From NCBI GenBank assembly GCA_016180235.1, contig JACPBQ010000002.1, forward strand, positions 66,206 through 130,205: a stretch of 64,000 nucleotides of DNA. Reading direction: 5' to 3'. Below the pieces are notes generated by a model. That model saw nothing but the letters and a program-made list of their open reading frames with translations. It was not told the origin of the DNA and did not search any database. The stretch is from Candidatus Woesearchaeota archaeon. GTDB lineage: Archaea > Nanobdellota > Nanobdellia > Woesearchaeales > GW2011-AR4. Below, piece after piece: positions 6,504 to 14,124 of the stretch (within the stretch, counting starts at the first letter, position 1; the number at the start of each line of letters is the position of its first letter). The translations under genes were made by a program, and so were the position numbers.

Positions 6504-7757
6504 GTGGGAAAAATTAGCCCGGTTGCAGCTAAATACATAATTCATGCATCAATCGATATTGAGGGTGTGGTAGACAGGCCTGATGTTATTGGAGCAATTT
6601 TTGGCCAGACAGAAGGGCTTTTAGGCTCAGATTTAGAGCTTAGGGAATTGCAAAAATCAGGAAGGATTGGAAGGATAGAGGTTAACACCGAAATAAGGTC
6701 AGGAAAAACTAGTGGTACAATTGATGTTCCTTCTTCTATGGACAAGGCAGAGACTTCAATTATAGCAGCAGCTTTGGAGATTATACAGAGGATAGGCCCA
6801 TGCAACGCCAAGCTGCAGGCGCAAAGCATAGAGGATGTGAGGGTCAGCAAGAGGACTTTTGTTGTTGAGAGGGCCAAGGAGCTGTTAAAGAACCTTATGT
6901 CCACTGCTATGCCCGATTCTCAGGAACTGGCGGATGAGGTAGCTTATTCTGTAAGAGTAATGGAGATACAGGAATATGGCAAGGACAGGCTGCCAGCAGG
7001 CCCTGCAATAGACGAAAGCGACGAGATAATCATAGTGGAAGGAAGAGCAGATGTTTTAAATTTGCTTAAGCATGGCTTCAAGAATGCAATTGCCCTCAAC
7101 GGGACATCAGTCCCTGAAACAGCAGTTGAATTATGCGCTAAGAAAGTTGTTACAATATTTGTTGATGGGGACAGGGGAGGCAATTTGATTGTCAAGGAAC
7201 TGACTTCATTGGCAGATGTTGACTTTGTTGCAAAAGCTCCCGATGGCAAGGAAGTCGAGGAGATAACACAGAAGGAAATCCACAAGGCGTTGAGAGCCAG
7301 GATTTCAGGAGAGCAGGCAAAGCTTGAACTTTCAAAGGAATCTGAGAAGTACAATAATAACAGCAGGCAGCCTCAAAGGCCAATGGACAGGAGGCCGCAG
7401 CAGCAGCAGTTCAGGCCGCTTCCTCCAAGGCAGCCTATGTTCAGCAGAAGGCCTGTTGTGATATCACCTGAAAACAAGAAAGTCTTTAGGGACATGCTTG
7501 AGAATCTTGTAGGCACCAGAGGCGCGCAGGTTCTTGACCAGAAGCTGAATACACTCGGCAAGGTTCCTGTAACGGAGCTGGAATCTGCCATTAAAAGCCT
7601 GAACAATACAGCTTATGCAATAGTGTTTGACGGCTCTGTTGACAGCAACATAGCAAAAGCAGCAGAAAGCGCAAATGTAAGATTCCTTGTCGGTATGGAC
7701 TCAAAGATAAGGCCAAATGAGACAAGGGTAAACGTGCTGACTGTAAGCGAGCTTTGA
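6504..7757 (+). CDS. dnaG: archaeal DnaG-like primase/exosome subunit
   Basis: This is the Toprim protein that in archaea associates with the RNA exosome and shows limited primase activity. The start is GTG at 6504 (MGKISPVAAKYII), with GGAGGT 8-13 nt upstream; longer in-frame TTG starts are less likely. The Toprim motifs are IIIVEGRADVLNLL and FVDGDRGGN, at about 170 and 220. A Gln/Pro/Arg-rich linker (RRPQQQQFRPLPPRQP) separates it from the C-terminal domain, as in other archaeal DnaG. Length 417 aa is normal. Confidence 0.93.
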   Translation: MGKISPVAAKYIIHASIDIEGVVDRPDVIGAIFGQTEGLLGSDLELRELQKSGRIGRIEVNTEIRSGKTSGTIDVPSSMDKAETSIIAAALEIIQRIGPCNAKLQAQSIEDVRVSKRTFVVERAKELLKNLMSTAMPDSQELADEVAYSVRVMEIQEYGKDRLPAGPAIDESDEIIIVEGRADVLNLLKHGFKNAIALNGTSVPETAVELCAKKVVTIFVDGDRGGNLIVKELTSLADVDFVAKAPDGKEVEEITQKEIHKALRARISGEQAKLELSKESEKYNNNSRQPQRPMDRRPQQQQFRPLPPRQPMFSRRPVVISPENKKVFRDMLENLVGTRGAQVLDQKLNTLGKVPVTELESAIKSLNNTAYAIVFDGSVDSNIAKAAESANVRFLVGMDSKIRPNETRVNVLTVSEL

Positions 7758-7773
7758 TTCCCAAAAGGGGCAC

Positions 7774-7792
7774 CAAAAATCTTTTATTTTTG
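7774..7792 (+). terminator. hairpin after dnaG
   Basis: CAAAAAT (7774-7780) and ATTTTTG (7786-7792) form a 7-bp stem 16 nt after the dnaG stop, flanked by CAC/GTG. It is a plausible 3'-end signal between convergent genes. Confidence 0.4.
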
Positions 7793-7820
7793 TGTGTTAT
7801 TTTTTTGCTTTAATTTTTTT

Positions 7821-9194
7821 TTAAACCAAGTTCTTAGAAAGCTCCAAGCTGCACTCTTCCGGTTTATTCAATTGGCAGAAATTCTCTTTTATTGTATCTG
7901 CAGCCTGCACTCCGGAAAACTTGTTCTTATTGTTTATTAAAAAAGCCGGGAATGAGTTTAATCCTAATTCTTTGGCTAATGCAGAATTTGAATTATGCCT
8001 GTTAAATGAAACTTCTCCGTCAAATGTGTCTAAAAATTCCCCGAGGTTTGCTTCAGCCTTATTGCTTGCATCCTGGCTGCTCTGCACAAATAAATCAAGC
8101 CTGTTCGGGACTTCTTCCCTGCTGATGTAATAGTTGGCATTTGATACCGTGCCTTTCATCACAAAATCATCATTTAGCTTATTGAAAGCGCTTGAAAATT
8201 TTTCATAATTATGCGCTTCAGGCAGGCTTGAATTGAGGATATAGGCAGGCAGCGCATTTATATCAAACCTGTCTGCAAGAGCTTTTCCTTCAGCACCATC
8301 ATAATCTATTTCTTCAATGTCTAAATTGGGGTAAAATCCTTCTAATATGGAAATTACCCTTTGGGTATCGCAATTAAAGCACTCCTTGGTGTTGATAACA
8401 CTCAGCTTGACTTCAATGTCGTCTATAAAGCTGCATTCCGCATTTTCTTTTCCGGGATTTAAGCATATTCCTACCTTCCTTTTTTCTGTGCAGTCATTGT
8501 CTGAGTGGCATGCTATTAAGGTTCCTGCATTGCTCGCTATAACACTAGCATCATTCGATATATCGGCATTATCAGAATTGCCGGTAAAAAAGAAGTACAA
8601 TATGCCTAGTGCAGCTATGATCAAGACGGCAGCAAAAACCAATGTTTTTTTGCTGAACTTGACCTCGTCCTCGGAATATTCTGGATATTTTTGTATTTTC
8701 TGCTTTTCTTTCTTTTGCCTGATTTCCTTTTTATCTTCCGAATCCAGGGGGAATATACCTTCTTCTGGCTCCTCTTCTTTTTCCTCTTGCTCTTTTGCCT
8801 CCAGGGATTTTCCTCCGATTATTTCATCTATCTCCTTGGCTATTTCTTCATCATCTTCTTCCTGCTTAATTTCCTTTTTCTTCTTCAAAAAGGCAGGTTT
8901 TGCCCTTATTTCCTTGTTTATTTTTTCTATGATATAGGATGGCGCGCTCGCCGATTTTTCCTGTTGCTCTTCTTTCTCTTCCGCATCATAAACTGCTATC
9001 TTTTCCTCATCAGTTTTTTGAAGATCTTCCTTGAAAAGATTGCTTCCTTCATTTTCTTTCTCCTCGATGAATTTTATCTTTACCTGTATCCTCTGCTTGC
9101 CGTTTTCATATTCATCAGAGGTTATGACGCCTATGTCATAGCTTTCTTTAAGAAATCTCAATTCCTCTTCCAGTTTCTCTTTTTCCGATAGCAT
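7821..9194 (-). CDS. membrane-anchored thioredoxin-fold protein with coiled-coil N-terminus
   Basis: Residues 1-50 resemble a SHOCT-like helical hairpin (LKESYDIGVITSDEYENGK). A highly charged Glu/Lys linker follows to about 185, then one membrane helix (TLVFAAVLIIAALGILYFFF), then an extracytoplasmic part. That part contains an early cysteine set (CHSDNDCTEKRKVGICLN), a CFNC motif after a beta-strand as in thioredoxin active sites, and INALPAYILN and LNSFPAFLIN, which look like cis-Pro loops of two tandem thioredoxin folds. A redox role at the cell surface is inferred. The partner substrate is unknown. Confidence 0.7.
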   Translation of the reverse strand: MLSEKEKLEEELRFLKESYDIGVITSDEYENGKQRIQVKIKFIEEKENEGSNLFKEDLQKTDEEKIAVYDAEEKEEQQEKSASAPSYIIEKINKEIRAKPAFLKKKKEIKQEEDDEEIAKEIDEIIGGKSLEAKEQEEKEEEPEEGIFPLDSEDKKEIRQKKEKQKIQKYPEYSEDEVKFSKKTLVFAAVLIIAALGILYFFFTGNSDNADISNDASVIASNAGTLIACHSDNDCTEKRKVGICLNPGKENAECSFIDDIEVKLSVINTKECFNCDTQRVISILEGFYPNLDIEEIDYDGAEGKALADRFDINALPAYILNSSLPEAHNYEKFSSAFNKLNDDFVMKGTVSNANYYISREEVPNRLDLFVQSSQDASNKAEANLGEFLDTFDGEVSFNRHNSNSALAKELGLNSFPAFLINNKNKFSGVQAADTIKENFCQLNKPEECSLELSKNLV

Positions 9195-9519
9195 AGTGTA
9201 TCTGCTAATATAGTCTTAGCCAGGGCGTTGTACTAAGTAACAGCCAATTGAGAATTTTTTGGGGTTTTTACCTTTGATTCATGCAATTTAGCTCACCGCT
9301 GCTGTTCACTATCACCCCTTCTTTAAGGGCTGTTAAGGCAAACCATAAATAAATCTTTCGTTTTGATGACTAAGCAATAATACCATAAGTTTTTATATTA
9401 AATATTGCAGTTTTCCTTATAGCCATTAGTTTATTTGTTTTTATGCCTCTTTAGCATATTAATAAATTTTATTGTTGAAAATATTGATTTTATAGTTTAT
9501 ATGATTGGAGCATTAAAAA
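9195..9519. other. divergent intergenic region with a structured leader
   Basis: The 325-nt gap separates the thioredoxin-like gene (minus) from the HerA-like gene (plus). It carries TAACAGCC (9238-9245) complementary to GGCTGTTA (9328-9335), and GGGG (9261-9264) complementary to CCCC (9315-9318). A BRE/TATA for the minus strand lies at 9343-9360. On the plus side a TATA-like TTTATATGA lies just upstream of the HerA start. Confidence 0.55.
9343..9360 (-). promoter_or_regulatory. BRE/TATA promoter for the thioredoxin-like gene
   Basis: On the minus strand CGAAAG is followed by ATTTATTTATGG. The expected start is near 9323, giving a leader of about 130 nt before the ATG at 9194. Confidence 0.55.
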
Positions 9520-10836
9520 ATGTATGACATCATAATAGGAAGGAATGAGGAGGATGCTAAGGAATTCGGCACTGCAGGCACAATATTCATCGGGAAGCAC
9601 TATGTAAAGATGGGCCAGACAACTTCTTTATCCAACAAAATATACATGGATGTGGCAAAAAGCCATGTTGTCTTTGTCGTCGGCAAGAGAGGCAGCGGCA
9701 AAAGCTATACAATGGGGGTCATTGCAGAATCCATTCTTGACCTTCCGGAAGAAGTCAGGAACAATATGTCTATCATTATCCTGGACACCATGGGGATATA
9801 CTGGACGATGAAATACCCCAACAAGCAGGAAAGGGAGCTGCTGGAGGAATGGGAACTGGAGGCAAAGCCGCTGCATGTGAATATTTTTACTCCAATAGGC
9901 TATTATAAGCAATATAAGGAAGGAGAGATTCCAACTGATTTTCCTTTCTCAATAAAGACCTCTGAGCTGAGCCCTTATGAATGGGCAGAGACTTTTGGAA
10001 TAGAGATTCATAGCCCCGTTGGGTCGTTGATTGAGCGCGTCATAGAGAATTTCAGGGAAAATAATGAGGATTACGATGTTGAGGATATAATAAAGGCCAT
10101 ACAGAAAGACGACCGCTCCTCAAAGGAAGTCAAGGATGCAGCTGAAAACCGGTTCCTTTCTGCAAAGCACTGGGGATTATTCAGCAAGCAAGGGACCTTA
10201 TTGGAAGATTTGGTGATACCAGGGCAGATTACGGTCCTGGATGTAAGCTGCTATACGTATATTCCCGGGGCAGAAAGCCTGAGGGCTTTGGTCATTGGGC
10301 TTGTGGCCCAAAAATTGTTTGCAAAAAGGATGATGACAAGGAAAAGCGAGGAATACGAATCGATATACCGCGAGACCCATCTGATTGAGAAGGATGAAGA
10401 GCAGGAAAAGGAGCCTGCGATATGGCTAATAATTGATGAAGCGCACGAATTCTTGCCCAATCAAGGGAGCACAGTAGCTACGCAGCCCCTGATAACAATA
10501 TTGAGGGAAGGCAGGCAGCCCGGCATTAGCCTGGTTCTTGCTTCCCAGCAGCCGGGAAAAATCCATACGGATGTCATAACACAATCAGATGTTGTAATTG
10601 CCCATCGCGTCACTGCAAATGTTGATGTGCAGGCCCTAGGCAGCTTGATGCAGAGCTACATGAGAGAGGGTCTTGACAAGCAGATTAATTATCTCCCCAG
10701 AGTTACAGGTTCGGCATTGATATTTGATGATGTGAATGAAAAAATTTATCCTATGAGGGTGCGCCCAAGATACACCTGGCATGGAGGAGAGACTCCTTCT
10801 GTCATACTGAAGAAAAAGAAGATTTTTGAGATTTGA
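9520..10836 (+). CDS. HerA-like hexameric ATPase (DUF87)
   Basis: This is a FtsK/HerA superfamily ATPase. Walker A is VGKRGSGKSYT near residue 54, Walker B is WLIIDEAHEFL near 310, and a sensor-like VLASQQPGK follows. A short beta-rich HAS-barrel-like N-terminus precedes the motor. HerA normally works with the nuclease NurA in DNA end resection, but no nurA is next to it here, so the role may be DNA translocation in another context. TTGGAGC lies about 10 nt before the ATG. Length 438 aa is on the short side for HerA. Confidence 0.85.
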   Translation: MYDIIIGRNEEDAKEFGTAGTIFIGKHYVKMGQTTSLSNKIYMDVAKSHVVFVVGKRGSGKSYTMGVIAESILDLPEEVRNNMSIIILDTMGIYWTMKYPNKQERELLEEWELEAKPLHVNIFTPIGYYKQYKEGEIPTDFPFSIKTSELSPYEWAETFGIEIHSPVGSLIERVIENFRENNEDYDVEDIIKAIQKDDRSSKEVKDAAENRFLSAKHWGLFSKQGTLLEDLVIPGQITVLDVSCYTYIPGAESLRALVIGLVAQKLFAKRMMTRKSEEYESIYRETHLIEKDEEQEKEPAIWLIIDEAHEFLPNQGSTVATQPLITILREGRQPGISLVLASQQPGKIHTDVITQSDVVIAHRVTANVDVQALGSLMQSYMREGLDKQINYLPRVTGSALIFDDVNEKIYPMRVRPRYTWHGGETPSVILKKKKIFEI

Positions 10837-10846
10837 AGCTGTACGC

Positions 10847-11251
10847 TTAACTTTCCCTGAAAAATTCTATCCTGTTGAGCTCAAGGACCAGCAATATAAG
10901 CACAGTTGATACTGCAACAAGAAAATATTCTCCCAGGCCAATGCCTATGCCTACGGCAGAAACAGCCCATAAGGAAGCTGCTGTGGTCAGGCCTCTTATA
11001 TGGTCTTTTGCCCTAAAGATGGTTCCAGCTCCCAAAAATCCGATTCCAGTTACAATGCCGGCTATTATCCTTGCCGGATCATCAGCAAAAACGCCAAAGC
11101 TCAGGATAGTGAACAAGGCAGCTCCAAGGCTGACAAGCATATGCGTCCTCAATCCTGCAGGCTTATGGACGCTTCTCCTCTCAAAGCCTATAATGCCTCC
11201 GATTACAGCAGCAATAACAAGCCTCAGAAGAATCTCATTGTCTGCTATCAT
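10847..11251 (-). CDS. MgtC/SapB family membrane protein
   Basis: This small polytopic protein has the family signatures GFERRSVHKPAGLRTHMLVSLG and GIVTGIGFLGAGTIFR, with four hydrophobic helices. The cytoplasmic ACT-like C-terminal domain found in pathogen MgtC is absent, as in most SapB-type members. The role is unclear; related proteins affect magnesium homeostasis or ATP synthase. It is convergent with the HerA-like gene, 10 nt apart. Confidence 0.88.
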   Translation of the reverse strand: MIADNEILLRLVIAAVIGGIIGFERRSVHKPAGLRTHMLVSLGAALFTILSFGVFADDPARIIAGIVTGIGFLGAGTIFRAKDHIRGLTTAASLWAVSAVGIGIGLGEYFLVAVSTVLILLVLELNRIEFFRES

Positions 11252-11323
11252 GCCTTTTCCCTTAATTTCCAGATTTAAATAGTTTGTTGTTTTGTGATAT
11301 TTTAATATAATAAAGTTTCAAAT

Positions 11324-11449
11324 AAAAATTTCAACAACGCAGGATTCAAACACGGTCAAATCAAAGATTTGCCCTATTCCGAAAGGAAAAATCCACACTT
11401 TGTATGGATTTTCCCTCTCCAGTCAGTTTTCATCCATGTTGAAATTTTT
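11324..11449. repeat. 126-bp nested inverted repeat E
   Basis: AAAAATTTCAAC (11324-11335) and GTTGAAATTTTT (11438-11449) are a perfect 12-bp inverted repeat. They enclose GGTCAAATC/GATTTGCCC (11354-11374, one mismatch) and GGAAAAATCCA/TGGATTTTCC (11385-11414). The right arm is also the last codons of the J-domain gene on the minus strand, so the structure lies at its 3' end. Confidence 0.6.
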
Positions 11450-12557
11450 CCTTAATTGCTTGTCCTAAAGCATAACCAATAGCAGTTTCTACTGCTGAAC
11501 GCTTAACATGTCTAATAACCTCTGGATTGATATCGCTAGAATTGCTTCTTCCTAACTTCACTTGTTTATTCATGAAGAATCTCGTTACCAAACCATCGAT
11601 TACTGTAGGAAGTCCGAGTATCAGGACATCATCAATTCCTTGCATTACATCTTCGATACTTCCAACCTCAATTCCTTGGGAGTGGTTATACCCCATATAT
11701 GCACCTGCCGCTAAAGGAAATATATCATATGGTATTCTAAAAGATGTATCCGTAGTTAGTAAGTTTAGACCTATTTTGTCTTTCTTCTTCGAAAGAATTG
11801 ATTCTAACCCTTTATATGCAGCAGTGCCAGTTTTGGCTGCTACCAGACCCGCAACTCCACCTGCTGTCAGTGCAAATGATCCTACCACTAAACCTGCTGG
11901 AATAATGCCGGGGACAATAGCACCCATAGTTCCAGAAGCCCAAGCTAGAGAATCAAAGTACAGAAAGTTTAGATTATCATGGAAGAAATCATAACTCGCT
12001 CCCACAGTTCCTGTAACCCCCTGATAAGCTCCATAAAATCCTCCAGCTACAAACATAAGTTGTTCAAATGTGTTGTTTATCCGCAATTCTAAATTTCCAA
12101 CTTTTACTTTGGTTGCACGTCTTCTTGTTCTGGTTCTTTGATATACTCCTTCATGGTTTGTCATGTAATCCGTTGCAGAATCTCCTCCTCTTGAAAAACT
12201 GAATCCCCCAACAAATTGGGTGCTATCATAGATTTTTCTTCTTCTGCGATCTCTCAGAGTATCATAAGCTTCTCCTAAAGCTTTGAAATTATCCTCTGCG
12301 TAAGTACCTTTATCCCTATCCGGATGATAATTAAATGCCTGGCTTCTATAAGCAGCCTTAATTGCATCTGGAGAGGCATCCTTACCGACACCCAATCTTT
12401 CATAGAAATTTCCAGTATTTCTTGGTTCCACCATTTGGTTTTGAAGGTAAGTTTTATTTATAAAGGTTTCTATTTTAGTACTACTCTCTAATAACAAATT
12501 TTCCCTTTCTTCAACCTCAATTTTAGCCTCATCTGCTCCGTAGAATGTATTTAACAT
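11430..12557 (-). CDS. J-domain (DnaJ-like) membrane protein
   Basis: After a 45-residue leader, the J domain reads FYERLGVGKDASPDAIKAAYRSQAFNYHPDRDKG, with the HPD tripeptide that stimulates Hsp70, followed by FKALGEAYDTLRD. The rest lacks the Gly/Phe and zinc domains of DnaJ. It holds several small-residue-rich hydrophobic stretches (YGAYQGVTGTVGAS, GIIPAGLVVGSFALTAGGVAGLVAA). The start at 12557 is chosen because longer frames overlap the opposing antitoxin gene and the TATA region. The substrate is unknown; a membrane-located co-chaperone is inferred. Confidence 0.75.
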   Translation of the reverse strand: MLNTFYGADEAKIEVEERENLLLESSTKIETFINKTYLQNQMVEPRNTGNFYERLGVGKDASPDAIKAAYRSQAFNYHPDRDKGTYAEDNFKALGEAYDTLRDRRRRKIYDSTQFVGGFSFSRGGDSATDYMTNHEGVYQRTRTRRRATKVKVGNLELRINNTFEQLMFVAGGFYGAYQGVTGTVGASYDFFHDNLNFLYFDSLAWASGTMGAIVPGIIPAGLVVGSFALTAGGVAGLVAAKTGTAAYKGLESILSKKKDKIGLNLLTTDTSFRIPYDIFPLAAGAYMGYNHSQGIEVGSIEDVMQGIDDVLILGLPTVIDGLVTRFFMNKQVKLGRSNSSDINPEVIRHVKRSAVETAIGYALGQAIKEKFQHG

Positions 12558-12640
12558 TATAGGCTCTGTACGCTGCCTAGCCCCACCAACCCAAGCGCTA
12601 CTTCTCCTAAGTTTTTTCTTAACGACAAAAATAAGCAAAC

Positions 12641-12650
12641 TTTTATATAT
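12641..12650. promoter_or_regulatory. shared bidirectional TATA element
   Basis: TTTTATATAT reads as a TATA box on both strands. It lies about 26 nt before the antitoxin ATG (12673, plus) and would start a leader of about 55-60 nt for the J-domain gene (minus). Confidence 0.55.
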
Positions 12651-12672
12651 GAAAACGCCTATTTTAGCTGGC

Positions 12673-12807
12673 ATGGAAACAGTAACAATACCCAAGAAAG
12701 AATATGAAAGGCTAAAGAAATTAGAAGAGCTGGATTTTGACTTAGTCAGTCAGTTCTCAAGCAGCTTAGAAGACTTAAAGCAAGGAAAATTTAAGAAACT
12801 TGCTTAG
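12673..12807 (+). CDS. small antitoxin-like protein (44 aa)
   Basis: The product begins METVTIPKKEYERLKKLEEL and ends with a basic LKQGKFKKLA tail. This is the form of short archaeal antitoxins that accompany RelE-type toxins: a beta-strand for dimerisation, then helices that wrap the toxin. The TATA box at 12641 implies a leaderless transcript. Unlike standard modules, its toxin is not downstream on the same strand but lies tail-to-tail and is frameshifted. Confidence 0.65.
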   Translation: METVTIPKKEYERLKKLEELDFDLVSQFSSSLEDLKQGKFKKLA

Positions 12808-13109
12808 CTATCTTTTCTGCCGCTTTTTTAAATTCATCAAGATTTCTTTTAATGTGGTTTATAGTTGCCTGCTGATATTTCTTGCCGCTGACAGCAACCA
12901 AAAGAATAAGATTTAGATACTCATAAATCAAGTAATAAACTCTTCTCTCCTTTATTTTACTTTCTCTTAAGAACGGATAAGTTAATTGCTTGCCTAACTT
13001 AAGGGTTTTCTCTTAACTTTGCCGGAATCCCGGCAGCAGATTCTTGGTAATCCTTGGGCCATTTGCTGATTTCTTTGAGGTATGTATCTGTTCCAATAAC
13101 TGTAAACAT
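12791..13109 (-). pseudogene. RelE/ParE-type toxin, frameshifted
   Basis: Reading from the ATG at 13109 gives 36 residues ending KLRENP and then TAA at 12999-13001. One base away the frame continues LKLGKQLTYPFLRESKIKERR, then VYYLIYEYLNLILLVAVSGKKYQQATI, to a stop at 12791. The joined product matches the RelE-like family pattern (GKxLxYPFLRExKI, VYYLIYE, VAVSxKKxQQxTI). The total length is 3n+1, so one extra base breaks it near 13000-13006. It may be a dead gene, a frameshifting site or a sequencing error. The last 17 nt overlap the antitoxin gene on the other strand. Confidence 0.72.
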
Positions 13110-13183
13110 AAATTATGATTAATTTAGTTCTTTATAAGTTTATTTAAAAAACCTTTATATATTGCAATTGCTTACTCCATAAT

Positions 13184-13486
13184 ATGCCATTTTCAAAATC
13201 ATTCCCGAAACAGAGCAAAACATCCGCATATCCCCATTGGGAAGAAGTGTCCTTGAGCGAAGCGGAAGAAAGCTCAGAAGAGCAGAAAGCCAGGATTGAA
13301 AATATAAGGTTGATGAAGGAATGCATTGAGGATGCAAGAACAATAATGAAGGAAAAAGGCCTTAAAGACTACCAGACAGATATCATTCATATGGCCATTG
13401 CATTGTTTGAAAAACGAGCCTCTCATTCTATTTACTGGAAGGAAAGCAAGGCCAAGGAGAAGTTTGACGGGATGTTTAATAAGTGA
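13184..13486 (+). CDS. hypothetical acidic/helical protein (100 aa)
   Basis: The family is not recognised. The protein is soluble and mostly helical, with a Glu-rich segment (SLSEAEESSEEQKARIENIRLMKECIEDA) and a C-terminal KESKAKEKFDGMF. A good TATA box CTTTATATATT (13153-13163) sits about 26 nt before the ATG, and no Shine-Dalgarno is present, so the gene is probably leaderless and real. Confidence 0.65.
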   Translation: MPFSKSFPKQSKTSAYPHWEEVSLSEAEESSEEQKARIENIRLMKECIEDARTIMKEKGLKDYQTDIIHMAIALFEKRASHSIYWKESKAKEKFDGMFNK

Positions 13487-13738
13487 TTATTTCTTATAAA
13501 TAGATTTAAGCCACCATTTCTTGAATATCGGAAGGGTTAATGTTGAAAGCAGGAACCCTATTGTCGGAATGATGGCAGTAAACCATGGCTGGGGAACATC
13601 AATCATAAAAAGAAATACAACGATAACTATATAGGTCATTATTGCAATTATAATTCTCCTTGTGCTGCTTGTTTCCCAGGCCTTGTCGGCTTCTACTCTC
13701 CTGTTCCGCTCTTTAATCGTTTCAATATCTTTTTTCAT
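13487..13738 (-). CDS. small two-helix membrane protein (83 aa)
   Basis: A charged N-terminus (KKDIETIKERNRRVEADKAWE) is followed by two hydrophobic helices (IIIAIMTYIVIVVFLFMI and FTAIIPTIGFLLSTLTLPIF) and a basic tail. This layout matches the small 2TM-domain proteins common in archaea. Function is unknown. It follows the 77-aa membrane gene by 9 nt on the same strand, so they are likely co-transcribed. Confidence 0.7.
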   Translation of the reverse strand: MKKDIETIKERNRRVEADKAWETSSTRRIIIAIMTYIVIVVFLFMIDVPQPWFTAIIPTIGFLLSTLTLPIFKKWWLKSIYKK

Positions 13739-13747
13739 AAAGAATTA

Positions 13748-13972
13748 TCATTTCTTCTTTCTTTCCCTCATATGCCCTGCATGGTATACAGCCTCATCAG
13801 GACCGTAAGTCATTGAAATCAAAGATGCCACAAACATCAGCGTGAAGAAGATTGTAAAGGTAAAGCCCCATGTCTGGCTTCTTGGAAAGACATATATTGC
13901 AGAAATCATAAATCCAACAATGCTTGTAATCATATAGCCGCCTTTCAAAGGCGCGACATTTTTTAAAACCAT
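13748..13972 (-). CDS. small membrane protein (74 aa)
   Basis: The start at 13972 (MVLKNVAPLKGGYMI) is preferred over an ATG nine bases upstream, because GAGGTG lies 6 nt before it. Two membrane helices (MITSIVGFMISAIYVF and FTFTIFFTLMFVASLISM) are followed by a YGPDEAVYHAGHMRERKKK tail. Family unknown. It forms a pair with the 83-aa membrane gene and follows trpS across an A-rich spacer. Confidence 0.7.
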   Translation of the reverse strand: MVLKNVAPLKGGYMITSIVGFMISAIYVFPRSQTWGFTFTIFFTLMFVASLISMTYGPDEAVYHAGHMRERKKK

Positions 13973-13981
13973 AATCAACAC

Positions 13982-14124
13982 CTCTTTTTATTTTTTATAG
14001 TTTATTATTTTATTTTTTGATTATCCGGTTATTAATTGTAATTTATGGTTATCGGTTTTTGTTGGGATTCTATTATTGGTTATTTTTATTATTGGCATGA
14101 TTTTATTTAAATTTAACTAAAAAA
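13982..14124 (-). other. G-poor, A-rich spacer with CAATAATAAAA words
   Basis: Read on the minus strand, this spacer between trpS and the small membrane genes repeats CCAATAATA and contains AACCGATAACCAT. The same vocabulary recurs at 21677-21794, 35271-35400, 47640-47765 and 52200-52390. Confidence 0.45.

Noticed and set aside
8691-9191. 166-codon plus frame rich in Phe/Leu
   Set aside because: This is the complement of the Glu/Lys-rich linker of the thioredoxin-like gene; such frames appear hydrophobic by complementarity alone.
9238-9335. Known riboswitch or SRP/RNase P RNA
   Set aside because: I looked for the conserved cores (SRP helix 8, RNase P P4, crcB and TPP motifs) and did not find them.
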